64,000 bases of DNA, taken from assembly GCF_004770055.1 (NCBI RefSeq), contig NZ_RQEP01000019.1, positions 620,001-684,000 of the forward strand. The letters are read 5' to 3'. Source of the DNA: Leptospira semungkisensis (GTDB lineage: Bacteria > Spirochaetota > Leptospiria > Leptospirales > Leptospiraceae). This document shows, in pieces, positions 38,764-48,109 of the stretch. The notes below the pieces were generated by a model. It ran no database searches. It was not told the DNA's origin and saw nothing but the letters and a program-made list of their open reading frames with translations. The first letter of the stretch is position 1. Each line of letters opens with the position of its first letter. The translations under genes were made by a program, and so were the position numbers.

Positions 38764-39231
38764 GTGAAAGGTAACCAAGAAGTCCTCGAAATCTTAGCGG
38801 AAGTACTCTCCGCCGAACTAACTGCGATCAATCAGTATTTTATTCATGCAAAGCTGAATAAAAACTGGGGTTACGACAAGCTCGCTAGTTACATGAAGAA
38901 AGAATCTATCGAAGAGATGAACCATGCGGACCAAGTCATAGAGCGCATTCTCTTCTTAGACGGAGTTCCCGATCTTCAAAGATACATGAAGATCAATGTG
39001 GGTAAGGATATTGAAAGCATCTTCAAGAACGACTTGGAGGTTGAATACCACGCAGTGGAACGTCTGAATCGCGGCATAGAGATCGCGACCAGAAATAAAG
39101 ACAACGGCACACGTGAATTGCTCGAGAAGATCCTCGTTTCCGAGGAGGAGCATATCGACTGGCTCGAGGCCCAGCTAGAGATCATCAAAACCATAGGCGT
39201 CCAAAACTATTTGGCCCAACAACTTTCCTAG
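38764..39231 (+). CDS. bfr: Bacterioferritin
   Basis: A 155-residue ferritin-like iron store. With the GTG at 38764 (AGGAG eight bases upstream) the numbering matches E. coli Bfr exactly: ferroxidase ligands E18, E51, H54, E94, E127, H130 and the haem-axial M52 are all present. The longer ORF start at 38740 is not needed. The protein forms a 24-mer that oxidises and stores iron in the cytoplasm. Confidence 0.95.
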   Translation: MKGNQEVLEILAEVLSAELTAINQYFIHAKLNKNWGYDKLASYMKKESIEEMNHADQVIERILFLDGVPDLQRYMKINVGKDIESIFKNDLEVEYHAVERLNRGIEIATRNKDNGTRELLEKILVSEEEHIDWLEAQLEIIKTIGVQNYLAQQLS

Positions 39232-39234
39232 ACA

Positions 39235-41604
39235 TTGAACAAAAAGCCATTTAAGAAATCCCCTTCATCCGGATTCGGAAAGAAGGGGTCCGGCAACAAG
39301 TCCGGCTCATCATTCTCCAAACCGCAAAGACCGAAACGCTCTCCCCAAGGAGACGAAAGCGAATCCCCTAGGTCTGGCCGCTCTAAAGAAGAAGGCACTC
39401 GCAAACCTTATCGCACCGGAAACGATTCCGGCAGACCTTCCCCTTACAGAAATAGAGACGACCAAGATTCTTCTTCTCGTAGAGAAAGAGGACCAAAAAG
39501 AGAATACGGCAAGGGAAATGACCGCGACCAAGATCGCGGAAACAGAAGATCAGATTCTTCCGAACCAAGAAGACCTTATCAAAGAAGGAACGAATCAGAA
39601 GGTTCCGAAAATAAAAGACCGTTTCGAGATAAGAACGAACAAGATAGTTCAAGAGAGCGTAGACCTAAGAGAGATTTCGAGCGAGGCGAGAAAAGACCGA
39701 GCAGAGACTTCGATAGAGGAAACGATCGAGACCAAGGACGCGGAAATAGAAGGTCCGAATCTTCCGAAACCAGAAGACCGCATCGAAGCAGAAGCGAATC
39801 AGAAGGTTCCGACGAACGCAGACCAAGAAGAGACTTCGAACGCGGAGAAAAAAAGCCATATCAATCTCGTGGTGACCAAGACCGCGGAAACAGAAAGCCC
39901 TACTCTTCGAGAGAAGGTAGGTCGGATGAGAGAAGACCTTATTCATCAAGAGAAGGTAGACCCGAAGGTAGAAAACCATACTCTTCTCGCGAAGGCGGAT
40001 CCGGAGATAGAAAGCCATACTCGTCTCGAGAAGGCGGATCCGGAGATAGAAAGCCATACTCGTCTCGAGAAGGAAGATCGGATGATAGAAAACCGTATTC
40101 ATCTCGCGAAGGTAGATCCGAAGACAGAAAACCGTATTCATCCAGAGAAGGCAGACCCGAAGGTAGAAAACCATACTCTTCTCGCGAAGGTGGATCCGGA
40201 GATAGAAAGCCATACTCTTCTCGCGAAGGCAGATCGGATGAAAGACGACCTTATTCTTCCGATAGAGAACAATCTTCCTTTTCCAGAGAAAGAAAAGGTC
40301 CAAGAGGCGCTGGAGAATTTTCCGGACGTTCGGGAAGAGGCGGCGACCAAGGAAAACCTTTTCGATCGAAAGGCAAACCAGGTTTCGAAAGAGAATCTTA
40401 TTCCAGATTCGAAGAAGATTCTCATAGAGAAGGAATTCGTGCAGGCTGGCAATCCGCCAAATTATCGTTAAGCGAATTCGATAGACCGGAAGCTCTTATA
40501 TATCACGCATCTTGCGGAGATGGACTCTCCTTCCTTCTTACAGAAGAAGTAAAAGAAGCGGGACTGGAACTAGTATCCGAAAATCGAGGCGGAGTCTACT
40601 TCAAAGGGCCCGCTAAGAAAGTACGGGATTTTTGTTTAAGCTCTGGGATTGCCTCGGGGATCAGCTTCGAACTTTCCTCTTGGAAGGATATACAAGGACC
40701 GGACGATCTGTACGAGGTCGCGGCAATGTTCCCGTTCGAGAAGTTACTTTCTCCTAAGACTAAATTCAGAATAGACGCGACCACGAAAGACAATCTGACC
40801 GATTCACGTTACGCGACATACAGACTAAAGGACGCTATCTTTGATCGATTCCGAGCCCAAGGCCTGGAATTGCCGGAAGCGGACAGAGAAGAGCCAGAAG
40901 TATTATTCTATCTACGTTCTCGTACGGACCATGTGAAATTATTCTTGGCACTTCACCCTCAGCCTCTCCAAAGAAGAGGACATGGAAGAGAGGGAGGAGA
41001 GGCTCCGCTTAGAGAAACATTAGCTCAGGCCCTTCTTCGTTTCTCCGGATGGAAAGTGGGAGAAAAACTTTACGATCCATTCTGCGGTTCAGGCACTCTA
41101 CTTATCGAAGCGGCACTCAGAATGAGAAACGGCGGTTGGGTAAATTACAAAAGCCTTTCTAGATCCAGCATATTTACTAGATTATTCGGACCTTGCAAAG
41201 CTAAAGAAGAATGGGAATCCAAAGGAGAAGTCCTATTGTTCGGCTCGGACATTTCAGAAGAAGCAATTGCACTCGCTAAGAAGAATGCAAAGGAAGCTGG
41301 GGTTGCCGATCTGATCCAATGGACTGTCGCTTCTGCAGAAGAGCCTTCGGAAGATTTCGAATTCAAACAAGGCAAGATAGTCACGAATCCTCCTTATGGA
41401 GTCCGAATCGGAGATAGAGAATCTGCTTCGGAACTCTATGCGAGCTGGGGCGAATCCTTGAAGAAGAATTTTCAAGGCTCTTATATCTCCATAGTTGCTG
41501 GAGATCCTTCTCTCTTAGGCTATCTAAAACTGAAATCCGATAAGGAACAGTCAGTTACGATCGCCAAGTTGAAAGGAAAATTAGTTGCCTACCAGATCGA
41601 CTGA
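39235..41604 (+). CDS. RNA methyltransferase with long repetitive N-terminus
   Basis: A 789-residue protein started by TTG three bases after bfr; no better start exists. Residues 1-400 are low-complexity, rich in R, S, E, G, K and D, including nine and a half copies of a 13-residue unit (K/R-P-Y-S-S-R-E-G). Residues from about 402 match the THUMP/RlmL-type family: a THUMP-like region, D-P-F-C-G-S-G-T-L (from 614) and N-P-P-Y (from 718), the catalytic motif for N2-guanine methylation of rRNA/tRNA. Normal relatives are about 380 residues. The added arm resembles RNA-helicase RG/RS tails and may bind RNA. Confidence 0.85.
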   Translation: MNKKPFKKSPSSGFGKKGSGNKSGSSFSKPQRPKRSPQGDESESPRSGRSKEEGTRKPYRTGNDSGRPSPYRNRDDQDSSSRRERGPKREYGKGNDRDQDRGNRRSDSSEPRRPYQRRNESEGSENKRPFRDKNEQDSSRERRPKRDFERGEKRPSRDFDRGNDRDQGRGNRRSESSETRRPHRSRSESEGSDERRPRRDFERGEKKPYQSRGDQDRGNRKPYSSREGRSDERRPYSSREGRPEGRKPYSSREGGSGDRKPYSSREGGSGDRKPYSSREGRSDDRKPYSSREGRSEDRKPYSSREGRPEGRKPYSSREGGSGDRKPYSSREGRSDERRPYSSDREQSSFSRERKGPRGAGEFSGRSGRGGDQGKPFRSKGKPGFERESYSRFEEDSHREGIRAGWQSAKLSLSEFDRPEALIYHASCGDGLSFLLTEEVKEAGLELVSENRGGVYFKGPAKKVRDFCLSSGIASGISFELSSWKDIQGPDDLYEVAAMFPFEKLLSPKTKFRIDATTKDNLTDSRYATYRLKDAIFDRFRAQGLELPEADREEPEVLFYLRSRTDHVKLFLALHPQPLQRRGHGREGGEAPLRETLAQALLRFSGWKVGEKLYDPFCGSGTLLIEAALRMRNGGWVNYKSLSRSSIFTRLFGPCKAKEEWESKGEVLLFGSDISEEAIALAKKNAKEAGVADLIQWTVASAEEPSEDFEFKQGKIVTNPPYGVRIGDRESASELYASWGESLKKNFQGSYISIVAGDPSLLGYLKLKSDKEQSVTIAKLKGKLVAYQID
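39892..40260 (+). repeat. 39-bp tandem repeat (minisatellite) in coding sequence
   Basis: Nine full 39-base units begin at 39892, 39931, 39970, 40009, 40048, 40087, 40126, 40165 and 40204, with a partial tenth from 40243. All keep the reading frame. Neighbouring copies 3 and 4 are almost identical while others differ at synonymous sites, as expected for repeat turnover with selection on the peptide. Confidence 0.95.
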
Positions 41605-41622
41605 ACGAGAATCCCGGGAGAG

Positions 41623-42807
41623 ATGAACCACCAGGAGATCCTCCTAAAACTCTTAGAAGTTACCGAGAATTCCAAGGATAGCTTTCAGTTCTTAAAACTG
41701 TTTCGCTCCTTGGAACCGGAGAAGTTTGCGGTGATCCATGCTAGTTCCGAGACACTGACCGAGTCAGCGGAAGCTTTCTTATACAATCTTAAGCTATTAC
41801 AAAAACTGCAATTGTTCCCTGTCGTAGTCTTAGAGAAGGACGGAGTCTCTTATGCAAATCTATTCTATCGCTCCCCTTCTTCTAAGATCAGCCTAGAGTC
41901 CATCAAGGATTCCATGACGGAGGAAGAAAGTCTTCCTGGCTCCAGAAATCTTCCTGCAAAATGGTTCCGAAACCCGAGCCAGGCTTTGGATTCGGTTCGA
42001 TCTTCCTTAAAAGAAAAAAAGATCCCAGTCTTTGTAACAGACCAAGGAGGAGCGGAGATATATCCTTATTTAGGAAATCTTTGCAAGGAACTTAAGACAA
42101 AGAAACTTATCCTTCTTACTGCGAGAAGCGGTTTACATACATTAGAAAATAAGAAAATATCAATATTGGATTTCGAATCCGAGGAAAAACTCGGTGATGA
42201 AGACGAGGAACTATTCCAGGAATGCAAAAAGATATTCTCTCTCTCAAGTGATCCAAACTTACAGATAGCGATCACTTCTGCTCCCGGATTATTAAAGGAA
42301 TTATTTACCATCAAGGGAAGCGGGACCCTTGTCAGAAAAAAGAATAAGATCGAATATCATTCTGATTTTTCAAGCTTAGACCAAACCAGATTAAACCTTT
42401 TGATCGAAGATTCCTTTGGAAGAGGATTGAAAGGAGGATTCTGGGAGAAGCAATTCTCAGGCATAGTTCTCGAATCCGAATACAAAGGCTGCGCTCTCTT
42501 GCAGAACACTCCTTGGGGAACCTTTCTCTCCAAATTTGCGGTGAACGAAATTGCAAGAGGAGAAGGTGTAGGCCGAGATATCTGGGACGAAATGAGAAAA
42601 AAGGCTCCGGTCCTTTTTTGGAGAGCAAGAGCAGAAAACACTATCTCCAAATGGTATGCAAAAGAATGTAGCGGTCTTCAAAAAGAAGGCATCTGGATCT
42701 ATTTCTGGATCGGTCTAAACGAGAAAGAGATCCCGGCAGTCTGCGATTTTCTTAGAAATCTTCCAGAAGACCTGGAGCCTAAAAAACAAAGCACAGTTCA
42801 GATATGA
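41623..42807 (+). CDS. N-acetylglutamate synthase, vertebrate-type (AAK + NAT)
   Basis: A 394-residue protein. Residues 1-235 have a diverged amino-acid-kinase fold; residues 240-390 are the NAT domain of the bifunctional NAGS/K and animal NAGS family: [38 protein letters not shown], and L-F-W-R-A-R-A-E-N followed by W-Y and W-I-Y-F-W. The acetyl-CoA loop is intact. It should make N-acetylglutamate, the first step of arginine synthesis. The kinase half looks too degenerate for catalysis, but I cannot prove this. Next gene overlaps by four bases. Confidence 0.8.
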   Translation: MNHQEILLKLLEVTENSKDSFQFLKLFRSLEPEKFAVIHASSETLTESAEAFLYNLKLLQKLQLFPVVVLEKDGVSYANLFYRSPSSKISLESIKDSMTEEESLPGSRNLPAKWFRNPSQALDSVRSSLKEKKIPVFVTDQGGAEIYPYLGNLCKELKTKKLILLTARSGLHTLENKKISILDFESEEKLGDEDEELFQECKKIFSLSSDPNLQIAITSAPGLLKELFTIKGSGTLVRKKNKIEYHSDFSSLDQTRLNLLIEDSFGRGLKGGFWEKQFSGIVLESEYKGCALLQNTPWGTFLSKFAVNEIARGEGVGRDIWDEMRKKAPVLFWRARAENTISKWYAKECSGLQKEGIWIYFWIGLNEKEIPAVCDFLRNLPEDLEPKKQSTVQI

Positions 42808-43151
42808 AACAAAATGTTTTTTTATATGATGGAGACTGCTCCTTCTGCTCCGACCTTGCATCAGGGCTTTCCAAAAAATCCTTAGACCAAGAGATCCGTT
42901 TTTTAAGTTTTCGTAATCTTTCTACGGAAGAATTAAAAGAGATCCACCCAAGCTTGGACAGATCTATCGCGCAAGGGAATGTGCAGTATGTGTTTGGAAA
43001 TATGAGATATCCGGGATTCTTTGCGGTGCGAAGACTTTCTCATTCTCTTAGAGGTTGGAGATGGCTTTCTCCCCTTCTCTATTTGCCTCTTGTCCCAATC
43101 TTAGGAATGCTCGTAATGAGCCTTCTAAAAGCATTCAAAACAAGATCTTAA
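42804..43151 (+). CDS. DCC family thiol-disulfide oxidoreductase
   Basis: A 115-residue DUF393 protein beginning [11 protein letters not shown], the defining DxxCxxC motif, with a C-terminal hydrophobic segment [10 protein letters not shown]. Members are predicted thiol-disulfide oxidoreductases with a thioredoxin-like fold. It is coupled to the acetylglutamate synthase gene by an ATGA overlap. Its stop meets the stop of the convergent diiron gene at a shared TTAA. Confidence 0.85.
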   Translation: MKQNVFLYDGDCSFCSDLASGLSKKSLDQEIRFLSFRNLSTEELKEIHPSLDRSIAQGNVQYVFGNMRYPGFFAVRRLSHSLRGWRWLSPLLYLPLVPILGMLVMSLLKAFKTRS

Positions 43152-43825
43152 TAGAGAACCTTGCCACTCACTCTCTGCAAGCCTTCGTAGAATACAAGTC
43201 TCGCATCCAAGGCCAATCGACTGCCTTCTCTCACTCTTTCCTGTTTTTCCGAATCGGTTGCCACTGATTCAATCAGACGAAACAATTTCTCCGCGTGAGA
43301 TTCGTCCGCTTCCAGATTTACTTGGAAAAACTTTCCTTCTGGGAGAGGAACTCGAGTTTTTAGATCTCGATACGAGGCATACATTCTGGAATATTCCAAT
43401 TTCAAGAGATATTCGTTTGCAGGCCCGAGTGCTCCGAGAGCGGCATAAAAATCGGTAGTAGTGATCTTCTTCATTAAAGAAAGATAATTTTCAGTTTCGG
43501 AAAGAAGGTCTTGGTCAGTTGCAACTTCTCCCATTTCAGAGAGAAATTTTCGTAGGATGGAAACATGGGAATCTTCTTCTTTTCCTTCTCCTAATTCTTC
43601 CCAAATATTATGCACGAGTACAATCTTAGAAGGAACATGATCTGTCAAAGATGCGGTATTTAAGAACCAATTCACGAAGGCGACTGAAACGAAATATTCC
43701 TGCTTGAGCCAAAGCAATAGATCGGATCTCTCCATTCTTTCTTCTTTTTCTTCTAACCAAGAATTAGAAGTAAGAACAGGATGCTCGGTAACTTGGAGGA
43801 TTAATTCTTCTCTAAAAGCGTTCAT
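43148..43825 (-). CDS. Haem-oxygenase-like diiron (HDO/TenA-PqqC fold) protein
   Basis: A 225-residue all-helical protein. [10 protein letters not shown]5-S-H (73-87) and E138 match the first ligand set of the iron-containing redox enzyme family (UndA, BesC, SznF type). The last helix reads N-L-E-A-D-E-S-H (170-177), where family members have H-x3-D-x2-H: the first His is Asn170, the D and H remain. The protein could be a diiron oxidase with an altered site, or have lost it. It is the last gene of the kamA operon, its ATG overlapping the ATP-grasp stop by four bases. Confidence 0.7.
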   Translation of the reverse strand: MNAFREELILQVTEHPVLTSNSWLEEKEERMERSDLLLWLKQEYFVSVAFVNWFLNTASLTDHVPSKIVLVHNIWEELGEGKEEDSHVSILRKFLSEMGEVATDQDLLSETENYLSLMKKITTTDFYAALGALGPANEYLLKLEYSRMYASYRDLKTRVPLPEGKFFQVNLEADESHAEKLFRLIESVATDSEKQERVREGSRLALDARLVFYEGLQRVSGKVLY

Positions 43826-44949
43826 CTGGAATATCGCCCCGTTTCTTTTTCTATTTTTTGTTTGGAATAGGAAAACCTTTCCGTAGTGAAATCTTCTCTA
43901 GCGATCATTAATAATTCAGAAAGTAATTTTGAATAGGATCCGAAGTCATGAGAGTAACAAATCGGATAACTGCTGTAATACGAAGAAAGTCCGGGAGTCA
44001 GATTCCATTCTAAGAAATTCGGATTTCCTTTCTTATCCGATTTCCAATCCAAACGGACAGCGCCCGAAGTTCCCACAAATTTGCATAATTCCAAAGAGGC
44101 TTCTTGCATATGAAGACTTCTCTCTTTGTCCAGATCGAAATGCAATTTTTCCGGCATGGAGAGTTTCGTCTTAGTGATCTCTCCGTAAATATCCTCGGTA
44201 GAATCTTGCAAATCGATTCTTGCCACGGAACTTACCTTGTAACCTAACTTGGCTGAACCGATCACCGCAAGAGTCCATTCTTCTCCCGGCAAATAAGATT
44301 CCCAGATCCAAGAAGAATGAGTTTGAAATTTAGATTCCAAAAAATCCTGCAAAGAAGAAGGGCCTAAGATCAGATTCTCTTCTCCGATTCCTAAACTAGA
44401 ACCTTCGAACCTTGGCTTGATAAAAACAGGAAATTCCGATTCCAAAGGAAGTCGAGAGCCTTGGAAGCCTCTTGTCGCGAGAAACTTGCCGGAAGTCGAT
44501 TGGAAGTCCGCGATCTTTGTAGTATCTTCGACAAGATTCGCATCCAAAATTCCCCAAGAGCCGGTTGGAACCCCAAGGGAAGAAGCGGTTAACTTGGAAA
44601 GATGTTTATCCAAACTCAGAGTTTGTGCGTAAGCATCCGATCCGGTATGAGGAAAGCCTGAGAATTCGGCAACTCCGGGCAACAATGCCTCCCTGTTTCT
44701 AGACTGGAATCCTTCTACCAAATGAAATAGAACAGGACGCTCTTGGAAAGAAAGGTTCGAAAATTCGGAGAGTCTTTGTAGTAACGTCGACGGAGATTCT
44801 ATGATCTCCACCTTCTCTCCTAATTCTTCCAAACGGGAACGGATCTCTAAAACGGATTCCAAATCCTCCCATTCCTGAACATTTTTCTTCTCGAACTGAG
44901 GATCCTGGATATCTGCTACGATGATAACATTCGGATAAGAAGAAGACAT
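43822..44949 (-). CDS. ATP-grasp ligase, D-Ala-D-Ala-ligase-like
   Basis: A 375-residue ATP-grasp enzyme. Typical marks are the glycine-rich lid [13 protein letters not shown] (about 172-184) and the C-terminal metal site L-E-W-N-L-T-P-G-L, like Ddl (N-x-P-G). It would activate a carboxylate as acyl phosphate and join it to an amine. The general N-terminal domain also follows Ddl (H-L-V-E-G, G-S-D-A). As it is welded between an aminomutase and a diiron gene (ATG sharing one base with the kamA stop), cell-wall D-Ala-D-Ala synthesis is unlikely; a dedicated amide ligase is my inference. Confidence 0.8.
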   Translation of the reverse strand: MSSSYPNVIIVADIQDPQFEKKNVQEWEDLESVLEIRSRLEELGEKVEIIESPSTLLQRLSEFSNLSFQERPVLFHLVEGFQSRNREALLPGVAEFSGFPHTGSDAYAQTLSLDKHLSKLTASSLGVPTGSWGILDANLVEDTTKIADFQSTSGKFLATRGFQGSRLPLESEFPVFIKPRFEGSSLGIGEENLILGPSSLQDFLESKFQTHSSWIWESYLPGEEWTLAVIGSAKLGYKVSSVARIDLQDSTEDIYGEITKTKLSMPEKLHFDLDKERSLHMQEASLELCKFVGTSGAVRLDWKSDKKGNPNFLEWNLTPGLSSYYSSYPICYSHDFGSYSKLLSELLMIAREDFTTERFSYSKQKIEKETGRYSR

Positions 44950-46220
44950 TAAAATCCTTCCTCTTCAAGACGAAGCCCTCGAGTCACAGAATACAAATTC
45001 TCTCGGATCTTTTCCCAAGTTTCCAAATCCAGAGAAGGATAAAAATCATCATATTCACTTCCGACTGGCTCTGGGCTGAGATGATATGTTCCTCGAACTG
45101 CAGAACGAAACACGTGATTACGGCTATCTCTATGAAATCCGAGATACCAATTCGGGCTTAGAGTGATCTTTCCCCCACCACCAGGAAGATCGTTCACAAA
45201 CTGAGGGATCCCCATTCCAGCGATCTTTCCCCTCATATATTCAATAATTTGAATGCCTTTTGCAAGAGGAGTTCGGAACCCGCGAGAACCTGGAATGAGT
45301 TCCGGATCATACATATAATACGCTCTGATCCTCATCTCCAACAGCTTTCGGTGCAATCGAAGCATGGATTCTCCGTCATCGTTAATTCCCTTCAGAATTA
45401 CGGATTGGTTTCCTATACTGACTCCAGCCTTCAAGAGTTTAAGGATGGCTTCCTTGGCCTCAGTGGTGCATTCCTTCTCATGATTGAATTGAGTATTACA
45501 AAAAATTGATAATCGATCCGTATTATGCGACTCTATGATCTTACAAAGTTCATCCGTAATCCTCATAGGAAGAGTGACCGGGTTCCTGGTTCCCAACCTA
45601 CAGATCTTTATATGAGGAATTCTTTCGAGATTTTCCAAGATCCAATCTAGCTTTGCATCCGAAAGATTCAAAGGATCTCCTCCGGAGATCACCACATCAG
45701 AGATCTCGCTATGATCTCGGATATATTCAAAACAACGCTCCAGGTCTTCGCTTTCCATTCTTTCGGAACTATCGGAGACCTTCCTTCCCCTCATGCAATG
45801 CCTGCAATACACGGAACATTCATGATTAGAAAAAAGTAATACTCGATCCGGATACATATGAGTAAGCCCTTTTACAGGAGAAAGATCCTCTTCGTGAAGG
45901 GGATCCATGGCTTCTTCGGGAGAAAAGAATGCCTCTTCTTGCCTAGGAACGATTATCTTGCGAATCGGACAGTTCTCATCATTCGGATCGGAAAGAGAAA
46001 GATAATAAGGAGTCGCTCCGACATTCAATCGAATGGTATCTTGGATACCCAGCTTCTCGGATTCAGTGAGATGAAAGTATTTATGTAAGTCCTGAGAACG
46101 GACCCGATTCCTGAGTTGGCTTTTATAGTCCTTCCAATCCAGAGAAGAATATAGATTCATTCTCTCTTGCTCGGGAGACTCTAAGCCCAGAACCCCTTCC
46201 TTCTTTACGATCTCTTCCAT
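44949..46220 (-). CDS. kamA: KamA-family radical SAM aminomutase
   Basis: A 423-residue enzyme (from the ATG at 46220; 46238 is in frame but touches its own GAGGAGG). The cluster is C-S-V-Y-C-R-H-C (C135, C139, C142), then I-S-G-G-D-P-L, and the PLP lysine lies in D-L-P-G-G-G-G-K (K351). The carboxylates that hold the lysine side chain in lysine 2,3-aminomutase (D293, D330) correspond to E307 and D344, so a basic substrate such as lysine is favoured over glutamate. It leads a three-gene operon with ATP-grasp and diiron genes and diverges from the HAD gene. Confidence 0.87.
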   Translation of the reverse strand: MEEIVKKEGVLGLESPEQERMNLYSSLDWKDYKSQLRNRVRSQDLHKYFHLTESEKLGIQDTIRLNVGATPYYLSLSDPNDENCPIRKIIVPRQEEAFFSPEEAMDPLHEEDLSPVKGLTHMYPDRVLLFSNHECSVYCRHCMRGRKVSDSSERMESEDLERCFEYIRDHSEISDVVISGGDPLNLSDAKLDWILENLERIPHIKICRLGTRNPVTLPMRITDELCKIIESHNTDRLSIFCNTQFNHEKECTTEAKEAILKLLKAGVSIGNQSVILKGINDDGESMLRLHRKLLEMRIRAYYMYDPELIPGSRGFRTPLAKGIQIIEYMRGKIAGMGIPQFVNDLPGGGGKITLSPNWYLGFHRDSRNHVFRSAVRGTYHLSPEPVGSEYDDFYPSLDLETWEKIRENLYSVTRGLRLEEEGF

Positions 46221-46318
46221 CCGGAACTCTTTTCCCATCCTCCTCTGTCGCCGGGGAAAATCAAGCGAAGGAAAAAAGGAATGCCCCGATTTCCCCTGAC
46301 AAAAGGATGGTATTGCCA

Positions 46319-46990
46319 ATGGATTGGAATCCTAAACGAATCCGTGCCCTCGCCTTCGATGTGGACGGAACCCTGTTTTCCTCTGAAGGAATCATACTCG
46401 AAACCTATGCGGAAGCGATCCGCAGATTCTCCATCAACTCCGGGATCCCGATCGAGGTCCCTGACCGAGAAAGGATCATGCTGGAAATCGGTAAACCTGT
46501 CAAAACCATCTTCTTGAACCTGGTTCCTCAACTCCAGGAATCCGAAAGAGATCAAATCTCCGATTCTGTTCTGGAACTTTTAGTGTCGAAGATACTACAA
46601 GGAGAAGGAGAATTCTATCCTAAGGTCACAGAGACGGTCACTTCCCTCAAGAATAAGGGCTATCAGATCCTGGCTGCCTCTAATGGAAGAAGACCCTACG
46701 TCGAAACCATTCTCAAAGTCGCGAACATTCTGCAATTATTCGATCCGGTAGTGGTCCTGGACAATTCAGAGATCAAGACCAAGCCGGATATCGTGGCAAA
46801 GTATCTGAAAGATTATTCTCTCTCACCAGACGAGATCCTTATGATCGGGGATAGAAGCTCAGACCACGAGGCTGCCAGAAAGAACCAGGTCCCATTCGCA
46901 TTTTGCGCCTATGGCCACGCACCCGAGGGAGAAATCCCCGACTGGGAAGTCAGTCTGGCCCAATTAGAAGACCTAGACCGCCTATTCTAA
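46319..46990 (+). CDS. HAD family phosphatase (phosphoglycolate phosphatase-like)
   Basis: A 223-residue HAD hydrolase: F-D-V-D-G-T-L-F (nucleophile and acid), A-A-S-N-G-R (motif II), K-P-D and [11 protein letters not shown] (motif IV). Its cap domain lies between motif I and II, as in Gph/PGMB enzymes. It removes phosphate from a small metabolite; which one is unclear. ATG at 46319 follows AAGGATGG by seven bases; an earlier ATG at 46307 overlaps that site. Confidence 0.85.
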   Translation: MDWNPKRIRALAFDVDGTLFSSEGIILETYAEAIRRFSINSGIPIEVPDRERIMLEIGKPVKTIFLNLVPQLQESERDQISDSVLELLVSKILQGEGEFYPKVTETVTSLKNKGYQILAASNGRRPYVETILKVANILQLFDPVVVLDNSEIKTKPDIVAKYLKDYSLSPDEILMIGDRSSDHEAARKNQVPFAFCAYGHAPEGEIPDWEVSLAQLEDLDRLF

Positions 46991-47017
46991 GCCTTTTCTC
47001 CGAAAAAGAGAGAAGGC
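46991..47017 (+). terminator. Hairpin after the HAD gene
   Basis: GCCTTTTCTC and GAGAGAAGGC form a 10-bp stem with one wobble pair and a 7-base loop directly after the stop codon. No T-run follows, so termination efficiency is doubtful. The palindrome TTCGGCCGAA (47027-47036) lies just before the next start. Confidence 0.4.
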
Positions 47018-47045
47018 CCTTCACGCTTCGGCCGAAAATTACATT

Positions 47046-47882
47046 GTGCCCGAATCGGATAAACTCAAATCACTCTTGTATATCCTGACGGGAGCCCTAT
47101 TCGTACTGGTCTTATTGGATAAGTCCACAGGAGGAGTCTCTTCTTCCGGCCAGCAAACAGAAGGATCTTCTTCTTCCTTCTTCTCTCATTTTAGAACTAC
47201 CGGAAAGAATACTCCGCTTCCTCCGAACGCACAAAACCCGGGAAAACAATCCCATGAACAGATCATGGACCAGGCAGAGGACGAAATCCTGTCGGAGTTA
47301 CTACAAAACGGAGACCACCCTTCCGACGAGACCTCCCAGGCAGATTCCTCCGATCCAGATGAACTCTTTATTCCTGTAGTAGATAATCCGAAAGAAACCA
47401 GGCCTAGCACATCAACTGCTGTCTCTAGACTGGATCATTCTCCAGGCGAAGTAAAACTCTATTATCTGAAATTCTTTGGAAAGGGAAACAAGAGCCACTC
47501 TAGACTTGTAGAAGTAAAACGAAAACATACGCAAGGTGATAAGGTGCTCTTTATCCTGAAGGAACTTACAAAAGGTCCTTTGGCAGAAGAAAAAAGCCAA
47601 GGAGTGCTGAATGCTCTTCCTTCCAAAATGGATTATTCTAAAGAGTATGCTGTGGAGAATGGGATCTTAAAACTTTCTCTCAGTCCTGAATTCGAAGCAG
47701 GAGCCGGTCCCGAACTTTTGAAAGATAGAGTGGATGAGATCTGCTATAGCCTCTTAGAAAACCTGAACCTAAAAGGGATCCGTCTCTATATCAATGGAAA
47801 GCAGGTTCGTTCGTTGGGAGGAGTGGGACTTCCTATCCCTGAAGTTTTGACAAAGAACCCGAGAAAGATAGCAATCCTCTAA
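47046..47882 (+). CDS. GerMN-domain membrane-anchored protein
   Basis: A 278-residue protein with one N-terminal membrane helix (about 9-26), an extended S/P/E/D-rich linker (30-130), and a C-terminal GerMN domain (about 135-265) with V-K-L-Y-Y-L-K-F, V-L-F-I-L-K-E-L-T-K-G-P and L-S-L-S-P-E-F. GerMN domains bind peptidoglycan or partner proteins at the cell surface; Leptospira does not sporulate, so a spore role is excluded. The start is GTG; no good Shine-Dalgarno is seen, and a later start is possible. Confidence 0.75.
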   Translation: MPESDKLKSLLYILTGALFVLVLLDKSTGGVSSSGQQTEGSSSSFFSHFRTTGKNTPLPPNAQNPGKQSHEQIMDQAEDEILSELLQNGDHPSDETSQADSSDPDELFIPVVDNPKETRPSTSTAVSRLDHSPGEVKLYYLKFFGKGNKSHSRLVEVKRKHTQGDKVLFILKELTKGPLAEEKSQGVLNALPSKMDYSKEYAVENGILKLSLSPEFEAGAGPELLKDRVDEICYSLLENLNLKGIRLYINGKQVRSLGGVGLPIPEVLTKNPRKIAIL

Positions 47883-48109
47883 TCCGACTTCGGAGATAAA
47901 GGTTTGATACGACTACTTCTCTCTTTCCAAGTTCCTTATTTATCACTTGAGATATATATTTCCTTTCTTCTGCCAAAGACGACAATCTTTTAGCCAGAAT
48001 TTTTTTCCTTATTTTTGATTCTTTCTTGCTCCGAGTAACGTTATATTCGATTCGTGGTCTTATTATGGAGATTATCCTTAGATGATCTTCCATGCGGAAA
48101 TGAAAGCTA

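Noticed and set aside
39892..40260. Regular 39-bp spacing looked at first like a CRISPR array
   Set aside because: Units are contiguous, have no unique spacers and keep a coding frame.
39518..40471. Long open frames on both strands over the repeat (317 codons plus, 212 codons minus)
   Set aside because: They arise because the 39-bp unit lacks stops in several frames; only the frame joined to the methyltransferase domain makes sense.
43822..44949. ATP-grasp gene as the housekeeping D-Ala-D-Ala ligase
   Set aside because: Its place inside a kamA operon and the lack of cell-wall genes nearby make this unlikely, though not excluded.
47046..47882. GerMN protein as evidence for sporulation
   Set aside because: The domain is widespread in non-sporulating bacteria, and nothing else here points to spores.
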